Shown: positions 6,843 to 14,710 of the stretch, piece by piece
Layout: each line of letters begins with the position of its first letter
How positions within the stretch are numbered: position 1 is the first letter of the stretch
NCBI GenBank assembly: GCA_036676195.1
Contig: JAKFDK010000121.1
Location: 24,285-88,284, forward strand
Direction: 5' to 3'
Source of the DNA: JAKFDK01 sp036676195
Lineage (GTDB): Bacteria > Bacillota > Sulfobacillia > Symbiobacteriales > ZC4RG38
DNA length: 64,000 bases
Made by a program: the position numbers and the translations under genes
Notes under the pieces: model-generated
The model's database searches: none
Seen by the model: only the letters and a program-made list of their open reading frames with translations
Told to the model about the DNA's origin: nothing

Positions 6843-7925
6843 TTGGCGATCTGGCCCGAATTTCGGCCGCCATGGTCTGGCGGCTTGCTCCTGCCGGTCA
6901 TCGGCCGGCTCAGACAGCACCCGTTCCGCCGCCGCTTGTTCGGGGCGATGGCGGCGCTTTGCTTGCTGGTGGCGACCCTCTGGCTGATTCCTACCCCGTA
7001 TTATGTCACGTTGCCGGGCGATGCGTTGGCCGCAGACCAGTTGGTACGGGCAGCAGGGGCACCCCAGGCCGGCCATTCGGGGAAACTGCTGCTCCTGACT
7101 GTGTCGGTCCGACAGGCCAACCTGTTCTGGTGGCTCTACGCGCACGCCGTGCCGGGACGGGCCAGGCTGCAAAATCGAACGGAATACCTGGGGCCTTACC
7201 CGAGTTACGAGGAATACCACCAGGACAGCGTGCGCATGATGGAAGATAGCCGGCGCTTTGCCGCGGCAGCCGGGCTCGGTGCCATGGGCTACCATGTGCC
7301 GGTACAGACTGAGGGCTTGTACGTCAGTGCAGTACTGGCGGGGTCTCCGGCCAGGGGGGTTTTGCGGGCGGGAGACCTGATCACAATGTGGGCCGGAAAC
7401 CCGGCCCATAACCTGAAGGATGCCGTCGCCTCCCTGGCGACGCATTCCGGGGGCACACCGATCCAGCTACAGGTACGGCGCGGCGACCGGGAAATCGATC
7501 TTCAGGTGCCCACAGCCAAACATCTGCAGCGGGAAGGTGCGACCATTGGTGTCGTCCTGACTGCCCGGTATCAGGTCAGTCTGCCGGTGGACGTGCAGAT
7601 CACACCGGGCATCGTCTCCGGGCCATCCGCCGGTCTGGTGTTCAGCCTGGAAGTGGTGGCTCAACTGACTTACAGGGACCTGCTGGGCGGACGGACCGTG
7701 GCAGCCACCGGCGAAGTGGACTGGTTGGGCAACGTGGGGCCCATCGGCGGGGCGGCCCTGAAGGTGCTGGCGGCTGAGGCTGCCGGGGCCAGCGTGATGT
7801 TTGTACCCAGCGACAATTACCCCGAGGCGGCACAGGTTGCCACCCGGCTGCAACTGGTGCCGGTGCGCACGGTGACCGAGGCGCTGCAATGGCTGTCCGA
7901 CCACCCGGCCGGAGGCAGCCAATAA
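6843..7925 (+). CDS. Membrane-anchored PDZ and Lon-type serine protease (SepM/YlbL family)
   Basis: The 360-residue protein has a basic N-terminus and one membrane helix at about 33-52 (MAALCLLVATLWLIP). A PDZ domain lies at about 130-220 and a Lon-type S16 protease domain from about 225. The Ser-Lys dyad is visible: GPSAG with Ser262, and GGAALK with Lys307. The 45-residue spacing fits Lon-family sites. The protease part should face the cell exterior, as in SepM of streptococci, which trims a peptide pheromone, and YlbL of Bacillus. The TTG start has a GGAGGTGA site. It ends an rsmD-coaD-coiled coil-protease unit; a strong new promoter follows. Confidence 0.9.
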   Translation: MAIWPEFRPPWSGGLLLPVIGRLRQHPFRRRLFGAMAALCLLVATLWLIPTPYYVTLPGDALAADQLVRAAGAPQAGHSGKLLLLTVSVRQANLFWWLYAHAVPGRARLQNRTEYLGPYPSYEEYHQDSVRMMEDSRRFAAAAGLGAMGYHVPVQTEGLYVSAVLAGSPARGVLRAGDLITMWAGNPAHNLKDAVASLATHSGGTPIQLQVRRGDREIDLQVPTAKHLQREGATIGVVLTARYQVSLPVDVQITPGIVSGPSAGLVFSLEVVAQLTYRDLLGGRTVAATGEVDWLGNVGPIGGAALKVLAAEAAGASVMFVPSDNYPEAAQVATRLQLVPVRTVTEALQWLSDHPAGGSQ

Positions 7926-7956
7926 GCACCAGACGGGGCTGGTGACAGGGCTTACG

Positions 7957-7986
7957 TTGACAAATGAAGCCAGAGAACTCTATAAT
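7957..7986 (+). promoter_or_regulatory. Sigma-A promoter of the yceD-rpmF operon
   Basis: A perfect TTGACA (7957-7962) and a perfect TATAAT (7981-7986) are 18 bp apart. Transcription should start near 7993, 33 nt before the GTG start of the yceD gene. It is one of the best consensus promoters in the window, as expected for a ribosomal-protein gene. Confidence 0.85.
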
Positions 7987-8025
7987 ACTTCATGTGCCTT
8001 CGGGGGCCAAGGTGGGTGAAGACCC

Positions 8026-8577
8026 GTGGAACTTGACGTCTCCGCTTTGAAAGATGGCAAGGCTCGGGAGATTGAGGTACCTATTGCCATTACCTTGATG
8101 CCGGTAGAGTCCGGCGGCGATGCCATCGGTTTTCCGGTTCCCTTCGTGGGAACCGTACAGGCTTTACGCACTGAAGATAGCATTGTGGTACGTCTGGCCG
8201 TCAAAGGTGAAGTTGAACTGCAATGCAGCCGGTGTCTGACGGCCTTCCGGCAGCCGCTGCAGGTGGATTTCGCGGAGGAATTCCGTGGCAGCCACGGTGA
8301 CGCGGTACCTGGCGAGTTGGAGGACGACCCGGAGACCGGTGCCACGTTTGTCCGTTACCAGGGTGATAAGATCCAGGTAGCCGAGGTGCTCCGCCAGCAC
8401 GTTTTGCTCGAAGTACCGATGAAACCACTGTGCAGCAACACCTGTCAGGGCCTGTGTCCCGATTGCGGACATAACCGTAATGAGGGTCCGTGCCGCTGTG
8501 CAGCCGCCGGTGGCGGCGATGAGCGGTTCGAAGTGCTCAGGCAATTGCTAAACCGGCCCGAGAACGATCGGCTGTAG
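8026..8577 (+). CDS. yceD: YceD/DUF177 family protein
   Basis: The 183-residue protein matches the DUF177 family that almost always sits before rpmF. The central CSRCL and the C-terminal cysteine cluster (CSNTCQGLCPDCG, then CRC) are typical of the Gram-positive form and may bind zinc. In other bacteria and in chloroplasts the family is needed for 23S rRNA accumulation, so a role in large-subunit assembly is likely but not shown by sequence. The GTG start follows GGTGGGTGAAG. The next gene, rpmF, starts 22 nt after the stop. Confidence 0.9.
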   Translation: MELDVSALKDGKAREIEVPIAITLMPVESGGDAIGFPVPFVGTVQALRTEDSIVVRLAVKGEVELQCSRCLTAFRQPLQVDFAEEFRGSHGDAVPGELEDDPETGATFVRYQGDKIQVAEVLRQHVLLEVPMKPLCSNTCQGLCPDCGHNRNEGPCRCAAAGGGDERFEVLRQLLNRPENDRL

Positions 8578-8599
8578 AGGCGTTGGGAGGGAAACCAGA

Positions 8600-8794
8600 A
8601 TGGCGGTTCCAAAGAAAAAGACCTCGCATATGAAGCAGGCGCAGCGCCGGGCTGCAAACTGGAAGCTGAAGGCTCCGGCTCTCGTAGAATGCCCGCAGTG
8701 CCGCAGCAGCAGGCTGCCGCACCACGTCTGCCCCACCTGTGGCTTTTACGATGGCCGTGAGGTCATCAAGCACGAAGTGGCTGAAACGAAATAA
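8600..8794 (+). CDS. rpmF: Ribosomal protein bL32 (zinc-ribbon form)
   Basis: The 64-residue protein starts MAVPKKKTSHMKQAQRRA, the standard bL32 N-terminus. It has two CxxC pairs (CPQC and CPTC) that bind one zinc ion, the C+ paralogue type. It is part of the 50S subunit near the peptidyl-transferase region. The ATG has GGGAGGGAAA upstream. It shares the promoter at 7957 with yceD. The fapR-plsX-fab operon follows, in the usual rpmF-plsX-fabH order. Confidence 0.97.
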   Translation: MAVPKKKTSHMKQAQRRAANWKLKAPALVECPQCRSSRLPHHVCPTCGFYDGREVIKHEVAETK

Positions 8795-8904
8795 GTGGTT
8801 CAACGCTGGCGAGGCACATCCCCCGGGGTGTCCTCGTCTTTTTCCATTTCGGCACATCTTCCTGACGCCAGGTGTCTCCCGCCTGATGGCTGCGGCGGCA
8901 TCTC

Positions 8905-8933
8905 TTGTCATACCACTGTCCGGATGCTATCAT
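8905..8933 (+). promoter_or_regulatory. Promoter of the fapR-fab operon
   Basis: TTGTCA (8905-8910) and TATCAT (8928-8933) are 17 bp apart, and the -10 has a TGC extension. Transcription should start near 8940, inside the FapR-type operator described next, so a bound repressor would block initiation. Confidence 0.75.
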
Positions 8934-8934
8934 A

Positions 8935-8951
8935 CTAACACCAGGTACTAA
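8935..8951 (+). promoter_or_regulatory. FapR operator
   Basis: The 17-bp sequence CTAACACCAGGTACTAA has one perfect FapR half-site (GGTACTAA) and a degenerate one matching 5 of 8 positions of TTAGTACC. They are centred on base 8943. It overlaps the predicted transcription start, the usual place for FapR boxes. FapR releases this site when it binds malonyl-CoA. The site precedes fapR itself, so autoregulation of the whole lipid operon is expected. Confidence 0.75.
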
Positions 8952-9000
8952 AATGATGTCATAACCGGTTTCAGATGCGTTGCCCTGGGGGGGAAGCAGG

Positions 9001-9600
9001 TTGACCAGCGGGCTGAGGAAACGGGATCGCCAGCAGTTGCTCAAGGATAAGTTGCGGGAGAACCCGTTTTTCAGTGACGAGGAACTGGCGCGTCTGTTCG
9101 ACGTCAGTATTCAAACCATCCGGCTGGACCGGCTGGCCCTGGGCATCCCGGAACTGCGGGAACGGACCAAGTCTGTGGCAGAACGGACCTATGGCATCGT
9201 CAAGTCCATGGGCTCCAAGGAAATCGTGGGTGAGCTCATTGACATTGTCCTGGGCGAGCGGGGCATCTCGATCCTGGAGACCACTGAGGACATGGCCTTT
9301 GAGCGGACTCGAGTGGTGCGCGGTCACCATATTTTTGCCCAGGCAGATTCCCTGGCTATTGCCTTGATCAATGCCGAAATTGTGCTGACCGGCCTGGCCA
9401 ACTCCAAGTTTAAGCGCCCGGTCTACGTGGGCGAAAAACTGGTGGCCAAGGGTGAGGTCATCCGCCGCCGAGGACAGCAGCACGTCGTCCTGGTGGAAAC
9501 TAAGGCCGGGGCAGAGAAAGTGTTTCGGGGCAAATTTGTCGTCTTCGCCGTTGACCCCGGGCGCGTGGCGGGAGGCGAACGGGTTGAAAGTCGCGGTTGA
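9001..9600 (+). CDS. fapR: Malonyl-CoA-responsive transcriptional repressor FapR
   Basis: The 199-residue protein has an N-terminal DeoR-like helix-turn-helix (FSDEELARLFDVSIQTIRLD, then IPELRER). A C-terminal hot-dog thioesterase-like domain binds malonyl-CoA (ARGHHIFAQA-type segment: VVRGHHIFAQADSLAIALIN). Both match Bacillus FapR closely. I choose the TTG at 9001, since GGGGGGGAAG lies 5 nt before it and the protein then aligns with the known N-terminus. A TTG 21 nt upstream has no ribosome site. It represses fatty-acid and phospholipid genes when malonyl-CoA is low. Its end overlaps plsX by 17 nt. Confidence 0.95.
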   Translation: MTSGLRKRDRQQLLKDKLRENPFFSDEELARLFDVSIQTIRLDRLALGIPELRERTKSVAERTYGIVKSMGSKEIVGELIDIVLGERGISILETTEDMAFERTRVVRGHHIFAQADSLAIALINAEIVLTGLANSKFKRPVYVGEKLVAKGEVIRRRGQQHVVLVETKAGAEKVFRGKFVVFAVDPGRVAGGERVESRG

Positions 9601-10621
9601 CGCGATGGGCGGCGACCACGCTCCGGGAGAAATCATCCAGGGAGCGGTCGAGGCAGCGCGGGATTTCGGCATCGAGGTGATTCTGGTTGGTGCAGAGCCG
9701 GCGGTACAGGCAGAACTGAAGCGCCTGGGGAAGATTCCGCCCGGGGTGCACGTGCAGCCAGCCAGTGAAGTGATCAGCACTCACGAGGAGCCGGCGATGG
9801 CCTTTCGCCGTAAGAAAGACAGTTCCATTGCCGTGGCTTACCGGCTGGTCCGGGACGGTCAGGCCGATGCCGTGCTGTCGGCGGGCAGCACCGGTGCCCT
9901 CCTGGTGGCAGGAAAGGTGCTGCTGCGGGCCATCCCCGGCGTGCAGCGGCCCGCTCTGGTGGCGCCGCTTCCGACCCGGGCCGGCAAGCCGGTCCTGCTA
10001 CTGGACGTGGGCGCCAACGTGGATAGCCGTCCCGAGCACCTGGTGCAGTGGGCGGTCATGGCCAGTGTCTACGCCGAAACCGTGTGGCGTCGAAACCGGC
10101 CCAGCGTGGGTCTGGTCAACATCGGCACCGAAGACGAGAAGGGCAATGCCCTGACCCGGGCGACGTTGCCCCTTCTGAGGCAGGTGCCAGGGCTCAACTT
10201 TACTGGTTATGTAGAGCCAAGGGACGTACCGCTGGGCGCAGTGGATGTGGCGGTGGCGGACGGCTTTGTTGGCAACGTGATGCTAAAAACGTTTGAAGGG
10301 GTTGCCTCTGCCCTTTTCGGCATGGTCCGAGAGGCACTGAAGTCGGGTCCGGTGGCTTCTCTAGGGGGCCTGTTGGCCAAAGGGGCGCTCCGGCAGATGG
10401 CACAGCGGGTGGACTATGCCGAGGTAGGGGCGGCACCGCTGCTCGGCCTCCGGCATCCGGCCTTCAAGTCCCACGGCTCTTCCAAGGCCAGGGCCATCTA
10501 CAGTGGCCTGCGGGTGGTCAGGGAGTTTGTGGGCAACCAAACCATGAGCCAGTTGCATACGCAGATCGCCCGGCTGGGACCCGCGGCGGGGTACGGGGAG
10601 GACATAGTCAATAATGAGTAA
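9584..10621 (+). CDS. plsX: Phosphate acyltransferase PlsX
   Basis: PlsX converts acyl-ACP to acyl-phosphate for PlsY, the entry to membrane phospholipid synthesis. The protein starts MKVAVDAMGGDHAP, the family hallmark, from a TTG at 9584 inside the end of fapR, with GGGAGGCGAA upstream. It is 345 residues long; the Bacillus enzyme has 333. The typical AxSAGSTGALL segment (VLSAGSTGALLVAG) and the C-terminal GLRHPAFKSHGSS and AIYSGL segments are present. It acts as a peripheral membrane enzyme. It overlaps fabH by 8 nt, so translation is coupled along fapR-plsX-fabH. Confidence 0.96.
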   Translation: MKVAVDAMGGDHAPGEIIQGAVEAARDFGIEVILVGAEPAVQAELKRLGKIPPGVHVQPASEVISTHEEPAMAFRRKKDSSIAVAYRLVRDGQADAVLSAGSTGALLVAGKVLLRAIPGVQRPALVAPLPTRAGKPVLLLDVGANVDSRPEHLVQWAVMASVYAETVWRRNRPSVGLVNIGTEDEKGNALTRATLPLLRQVPGLNFTGYVEPRDVPLGAVDVAVADGFVGNVMLKTFEGVASALFGMVREALKSGPVASLGGLLAKGALRQMAQRVDYAEVGAAPLLGLRHPAFKSHGSSKARAIYSGLRVVREFVGNQTMSQLHTQIARLGPAAGYGEDIVNNE

Positions 10622-11612
10622 GACGGTTCGGCCGGTGGGTATTACTGGAATTGGTATGTATGCACCGGCCAACGTGCTGACGAACGCAGAACTTCAGCGC
10701 CGGGTAGATACCTCAAACGAATGGATCGTGGCTCGGACCGGGATCCGGGAACGTCGGATTGCCGGACCGGAGGAAACGACCTCGACCATGGCCCTGGCTG
10801 CGGCCCGCCAGGCTCTGGAGATGGCCGGTGTGCAGCCGGAGGAACTGGACCTGATCATGGTGGGTACGGTCACACCGGACATGATTTTTCCTTCCACCGC
10901 TTCGATGCTGCAGGATGCCCTCGGGGCCAAAAAGGCGGCTGCGGTGGACATTGCGGCCGCCTGTCCGGGATTCGTCTACGCGCTGGGGCTGGCCAGCCAG
11001 ACGATCGCCTCCGGCATGTATCACAAGGTGCTGGTGATCGGGGCCGAGACCCTGAGCCGTGTGGTGGATCCAGAAGACCGCAATACGGCGGTGCTGTTCG
11101 GCGATGCGGCTGGCGCCGCCGTGCTGGAACCGGTTTCCGAAGGCCGGGGCATTCTTGCCCTGCAACTTGGCTCCGAGGGCTCCGGCGGCCAGCATCTGTA
11201 TTTGCCCGGCGCCGGCAGCAAGTATCCGGCAAGTCACGAAACTGTCGACCAGCGCCTGCATTACATCAAAATGAACGGCAAGGAAGTCTTTAAATTTGCC
11301 GTCCGCACCATGAATGAGTCGACCCAGGTTGTCCTGAAGGAAGCCGGATACACCATTGATGACGTCGATCTGCTGGTACCTCACCAGGCAAATATCCGCA
11401 TCATCGAGGCTGCCGTCGACCGGCTCGGCATACCGTGGGACAAGGTGGTTGTGAACCTCGAGCGCTATGGCAACACCAGCACCGCCACCATCCCGGTGGC
11501 CATGTGCGAGGCCCTGGCGGCCGGAAGGATCAAGGACGGCGATCTTCTGGTCATGGTGACCTTTGGTGCCGGTCTGGTGTGGGGTGCCTGCGCCCTGCGC
11601 TGGGGCCGCTAG
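10614..11612 (+). CDS. fabH: 3-oxoacyl-ACP synthase III (KAS III)
   Basis: FabH starts fatty-acid synthesis by condensing an acyl-CoA primer with malonyl-ACP. The 332-residue protein has the Cys-His-Asn triad: Cys117 in AAACPGF, His257 in VPHQANIRI and Asn287 in YGNTSTA. The ATG overlaps plsX. Whether the primer is acetyl-CoA or a branched-chain CoA, as in Bacillus, cannot be read from the sequence by eye. The degV gene follows after 69 nt. Confidence 0.96.
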   Translation: MSKTVRPVGITGIGMYAPANVLTNAELQRRVDTSNEWIVARTGIRERRIAGPEETTSTMALAAARQALEMAGVQPEELDLIMVGTVTPDMIFPSTASMLQDALGAKKAAAVDIAAACPGFVYALGLASQTIASGMYHKVLVIGAETLSRVVDPEDRNTAVLFGDAAGAAVLEPVSEGRGILALQLGSEGSGGQHLYLPGAGSKYPASHETVDQRLHYIKMNGKEVFKFAVRTMNESTQVVLKEAGYTIDDVDLLVPHQANIRIIEAAVDRLGIPWDKVVVNLERYGNTSTATIPVAMCEALAAGRIKDGDLLVMVTFGAGLVWGACALRWGR

Positions 11613-11681
11613 GGCTGGCGGGGCAGACGGCCGCCGAGGTTCGAGCGAAGGGTGGAAAATCCCGAGGGGGGTAGGAGTAGA

Positions 11682-12530
11682 GTGAGTAAAGTCTGCATTG
11701 TGACCGATTCGACAGCGGATCTCCCGGCGCAACTGCGGCAGGAACTGGGGATTGAGATGGTCCCGCTGAACGTGCATTTCGGTGACGAGGTGCTGAAGGA
11801 CCAGATCGAGATTGACAACGATGCGTTTTGGGCCAAGCTATCGCATAGCACCGTGCATCCGCGCACGTCCCAGCCGGCTCCCGGGGACTTCCTGGCCGTT
11901 TATCGGCAGGCGGCGGAGGCTGGTCGGTCCGTGGTCTCCATTCACATCTCTTCGCTGCTGTCGGGCACCTTCAATTCCGCCAAGGTGGCGGCCGGTATGG
12001 CCGAAGGTGCGAACATTGAACTGGTAGACACCCGTAGCGCCTCTCTCGGCCTGGGGCTGATCGTGGTAGAAGCGGCCCGGATGGCCCAAAACGGTGCCGG
12101 CGCCGCCGAAATTGCTGCCTATGCCCGGACGGCTGCCAAGGGGATGCAGATCTTCTTTGGCGTCGATACCCTCGAGTTTCTGGCCCGGAACGGGCGGATC
12201 GGCAAGGCTCAGGCCCTGCTGGGCGGCTTGCTGAACATCAAGCCGATCCTCAAGGTGGAGGAAGGTCAGGTGGCTGCCGCTGACAAGGTCAGGGGCAAGT
12301 CCAAGGTACTGCCACGGATCCAGGAACTGCTGGCCGAAAAAATTCCAGCCGGCCGCAAGGTGCGGGTGGCCACCTTGCATACCAACGCTCCGGAGGAAGC
12401 CAGTGCCTGGCTGGCTGCACTTAAACAGCATTATGATGTCGTCGAGACCATGGTCGCTCCGGTCGGTGCGGTCATCGCCGTACACGTCGGGCCTGGCACT
12501 GTGGGCGTGGCGATGCATGAGGTCCTTTAA
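11682..12530 (+). CDS. DegV family fatty-acid-binding protein (FakB-like)
   Basis: The 282-residue protein starts MSKVCIVTDSTADLP, the DegV signature, and has the HISSLLSGTFNSA and VDTLEFLARNGRIG segments of the family. DegV/FakB proteins bind a single fatty acid. With the kinase FakA they give acyl-phosphate, the same product as PlsX. I place the start at the GTG at 11682, with GTAGGAG upstream; a longer form has no ribosome site. It lies between fabH and fabD, so it should be under FapR control. No fakA gene is in the window. The family is certain; the fatty-acid role in this species is inferred. Confidence 0.9.
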   Translation: MSKVCIVTDSTADLPAQLRQELGIEMVPLNVHFGDEVLKDQIEIDNDAFWAKLSHSTVHPRTSQPAPGDFLAVYRQAAEAGRSVVSIHISSLLSGTFNSAKVAAGMAEGANIELVDTRSASLGLGLIVVEAARMAQNGAGAAEIAAYARTAAKGMQIFFGVDTLEFLARNGRIGKAQALLGGLLNIKPILKVEEGQVAAADKVRGKSKVLPRIQELLAEKIPAGRKVRVATLHTNAPEEASAWLAALKQHYDVVETMVAPVGAVIAVHVGPGTVGVAMHEVL

Positions 12531-12575
12531 GCCGTGACAGGTCCGCTGCTGCGGGCGAGGGAGGAGTTGCATACA

Positions 12576-13523
12576 TTGTCCAAAATCGCTTTCATGTTCC
12601 CCGGGCAGGGCGCGCAGTACGTGGGCATGGGCGCCGAACTGGCGCGTAGCCATCCTGGCTTCTTTCGCTATTTCGAAGAAGCCAGCGAAGTACTGGGTTT
12701 TAACTTGGCCCGGCTATGTTTTGAAGGTCCGGAGGACACACTGAAAGAGACTGCCAACACCCAGCCCGCCATCTTGACCATGTCGGTCGCTTGCCTGGCG
12801 TTAATGCGGGAGAACGGCATCAAGCCTGACGTCATGGCCGGGTTGAGCCTGGGTGAATACTCCGCCCTGGTGGCGGCAGATGCCATCGACTTCAGCCGCG
12901 CCGTGCCCCTGGTGCGCCAGCGCGGCATTTACATGCAGGAAGCGGTACCCCTGGGCGAAGGGACCATGGCAGCCATCCTGGGACTGGAGTCGGAGCAGGT
13001 CGAGTCGGTCTGTACCGAGGTAAGGGCCATGGGAGCAGGCTGGGTGGAACCGGCCAACTACAACTGCCCGGGTCAGATCGTGGTGGCCGGACAGGTGGCT
13101 GCGGTGGTAAAAGCCGTTGAACTGGCGACGGCAGCCGGGGCGCTCAAGGCCGTACAATTGCCAGTCAGCGCACCTTTCCACTGCAAGCTGCTGGAGCCCG
13201 CCGGAATCCGGCTGGCGGCAGATCTGGAGAAGATCTGCCTTGCACCGGCGCAGATTCCGGTGGTAGCCAACGTCACCGCCGATTACGTTACAGCACCAGA
13301 CCAGATCCGTGACTTGCTGATTCGGCAGGTGTCATCGCCGGTGCGCTGGGAAGAATCGGTCCGGCGCATGATGGCGGACGGAGTGGAAACCTTTATTGAG
13401 TTGGGGCCAGGCCGGGCGCTGTCAGGCTTCGTTAAAAAGGTTGACAGAAAGTTAAAAGTATTTAACGTTGAGGACGCCCAGTCCCTGGGTAAAGTGCTTG
13501 ATTCCTGTGGGAGGGTCTGTTAA
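12576..13523 (+). CDS. fabD: Malonyl-CoA:ACP transacylase
   Basis: FabD moves malonyl groups from CoA to ACP. The 315-residue protein has FPGQGAQYVGMG near the start, the nucleophile Ser91 in GLSLGEYS, and the active-site His202 in SAPFHCKLL. I choose the TTG at 12576 because GGGAGGAG ends 9 nt before it and MSKIAFMFPGQGAQ is the normal N-terminus. The GTG at 12534 would add 14 unusual residues. fabG starts one base after the stop. Confidence 0.95.
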   Translation: MSKIAFMFPGQGAQYVGMGAELARSHPGFFRYFEEASEVLGFNLARLCFEGPEDTLKETANTQPAILTMSVACLALMRENGIKPDVMAGLSLGEYSALVAADAIDFSRAVPLVRQRGIYMQEAVPLGEGTMAAILGLESEQVESVCTEVRAMGAGWVEPANYNCPGQIVVAGQVAAVVKAVELATAAGALKAVQLPVSAPFHCKLLEPAGIRLAADLEKICLAPAQIPVVANVTADYVTAPDQIRDLLIRQVSSPVRWEESVRRMMADGVETFIELGPGRALSGFVKKVDRKLKVFNVEDAQSLGKVLDSCGRVC

Positions 13524-13524
13524 T

Positions 13525-14271
13525 ATGTTGCTAGCCAACCGGGTGGCGCTTGTAACCGGCGCCACAGGCGGCCTCGGGCGTGCTATCGTACAGGCGCTGA
13601 CAGCGGAAGGCGCCGCGGTTGTCGCTGGCTACGCCCGCAACGTGCAGGCGGCTGACGAATTGGTGGCCGAGCTTTCGGCTGCCGGCGCAGCAGTTCATGC
13701 CGTTCAGGCGGACGTGGCCAGCCCGGATGGAGCCGAGGCTCTGGTGGAAGCTGCCTTGAGCAAGTTCGGTCGCCTGGACATCCTTGTCAACAACGCTGGC
13801 ATTACCCGCGACGGGCTACTGCTGCGCATGAAGGAGTCCGACTGGGACTCCGTTGTTGACACGAACCTCAAAAGTGTGTTTCTCTTGACCAAGGCAGTAA
13901 CCCGGACCATGATGAAGCAACGGTGGGGGCGTGTGGTCAACATCACCTCCATCGCCGGACTCATGGGCAACCCTGGCCAGGCGAACTATTCAGCCGCCAA
14001 GGCGGGGATGATCGGGTTCACCAAGGCGACTGCGCGGGAGTTGGCTAGCCGGAATATCACCGTGAACGCGGTGGCTCCGGGTGCCATTGATGCAGGCATG
14101 CTTCAGGAATTGACCGAGGAGCAGCGGAAAGCGCTACTCGCGATGATTCCGATGGCACGGTTCGGGCGTCCGGAGGATGTGGCCGCAGCCGTGGTGTTCC
14201 TGGCCTCAAACGGGGCAGAATACATCACTGGTCAGACGATCGCTGTAGATGGCGGCACCACCATGCACTAG
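13525..14271 (+). CDS. fabG: 3-oxoacyl-ACP reductase
   Basis: FabG reduces 3-oxoacyl-ACP with NADPH. The 248-residue short-chain dehydrogenase has the cofactor motif TGATGGLG at the N-terminus, NNAG in the core, and the Ser142-Tyr155-Lys159 triad (NITSIAG and YSAAK). The ATG at 13525 follows GGGAGGG, 2 nt after the fabD stop. The length and the DGGTTMH end are standard. Confidence 0.96.
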   Translation: MLLANRVALVTGATGGLGRAIVQALTAEGAAVVAGYARNVQAADELVAELSAAGAAVHAVQADVASPDGAEALVEAALSKFGRLDILVNNAGITRDGLLLRMKESDWDSVVDTNLKSVFLLTKAVTRTMMKQRWGRVVNITSIAGLMGNPGQANYSAAKAGMIGFTKATARELASRNITVNAVAPGAIDAGMLQELTEEQRKALLAMIPMARFGRPEDVAAAVVFLASNGAEYITGQTIAVDGGTTMH

Positions 14272-14333
14272 ACCGCCTGCATTCATGTTCATGGTTTATT
14301 CTGCCCCTACATCCGGGAGGAGGTGACACCGGC

Positions 14334-14576
14334 ATGGCCACGCGGGAAGAAATTCTTAAGAAGGTTAAAGCGATTATTGTTGATCAGCTTGGCGTCGAGG
14401 AAAGCGAAGTCACGGGCGAGGCGCACTTTATTGATGATCTGGGTGCTGACTCCCTGGACATCGTTGAGCTGATTATGGCGCTGGAAGAGGAGTTTGACCT
14501 GGAGATCCCCGACGAAGAGGCGGAAAAGATCGCTATGGTCAACGATGCTGTGGATTACATCAAGGAGAACTCCTGA
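14334..14576 (+). CDS. acpP: Acyl carrier protein
   Basis: The 80-residue acidic protein has the phosphopantetheine attachment site in DDLGADSLDIVEL, with Ser40 as the acceptor. It carries growing acyl chains for the Fab enzymes. The ATG has a very strong GGGAGGAGGTGA site, in line with the high amount of ACP in cells. A terminator hairpin follows 30 nt after the stop. Confidence 0.97.
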   Translation: MATREEILKKVKAIIVDQLGVEESEVTGEAHFIDDLGADSLDIVELIMALEEEFDLEIPDEEAEKIAMVNDAVDYIKENS

Positions 14577-14605
14577 TCGCGAACTGGTATTTTGCCAACC
14601 TGACG

Positions 14606-14651
14606 AAAAAGTCCCGTCCGGCGCGTATTACGCGGCGTGCGGGGCTTTTTT
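14606..14651 (+). terminator. Intrinsic terminator/attenuator between acpP and fabF
   Basis: AAAAAGTCCCG and the matching CGGGGCTTTTTT form the ends of a long stem, about 18 of 20 pairs with two mismatches, and a TATTA loop closed by CGCG/CGCG. A T6 run follows. It should stop much of the transcription before fabF, which has no obvious promoter of its own in the 60-bp gap. Confidence 0.85.
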
Positions 14652-14710
14652 AAGGTCTGCAGCGGGCAAAATCCCAGAAAGCGCGGCTTTGGTCACATGG
14701 GAGGATATGT

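Noticed and set aside
14281..14333. A separate promoter for acpP
   Set aside because: The gap is only 62 bp and has no good -35/-10 pair; the ribosome site explains high ACP output from the operon transcript.
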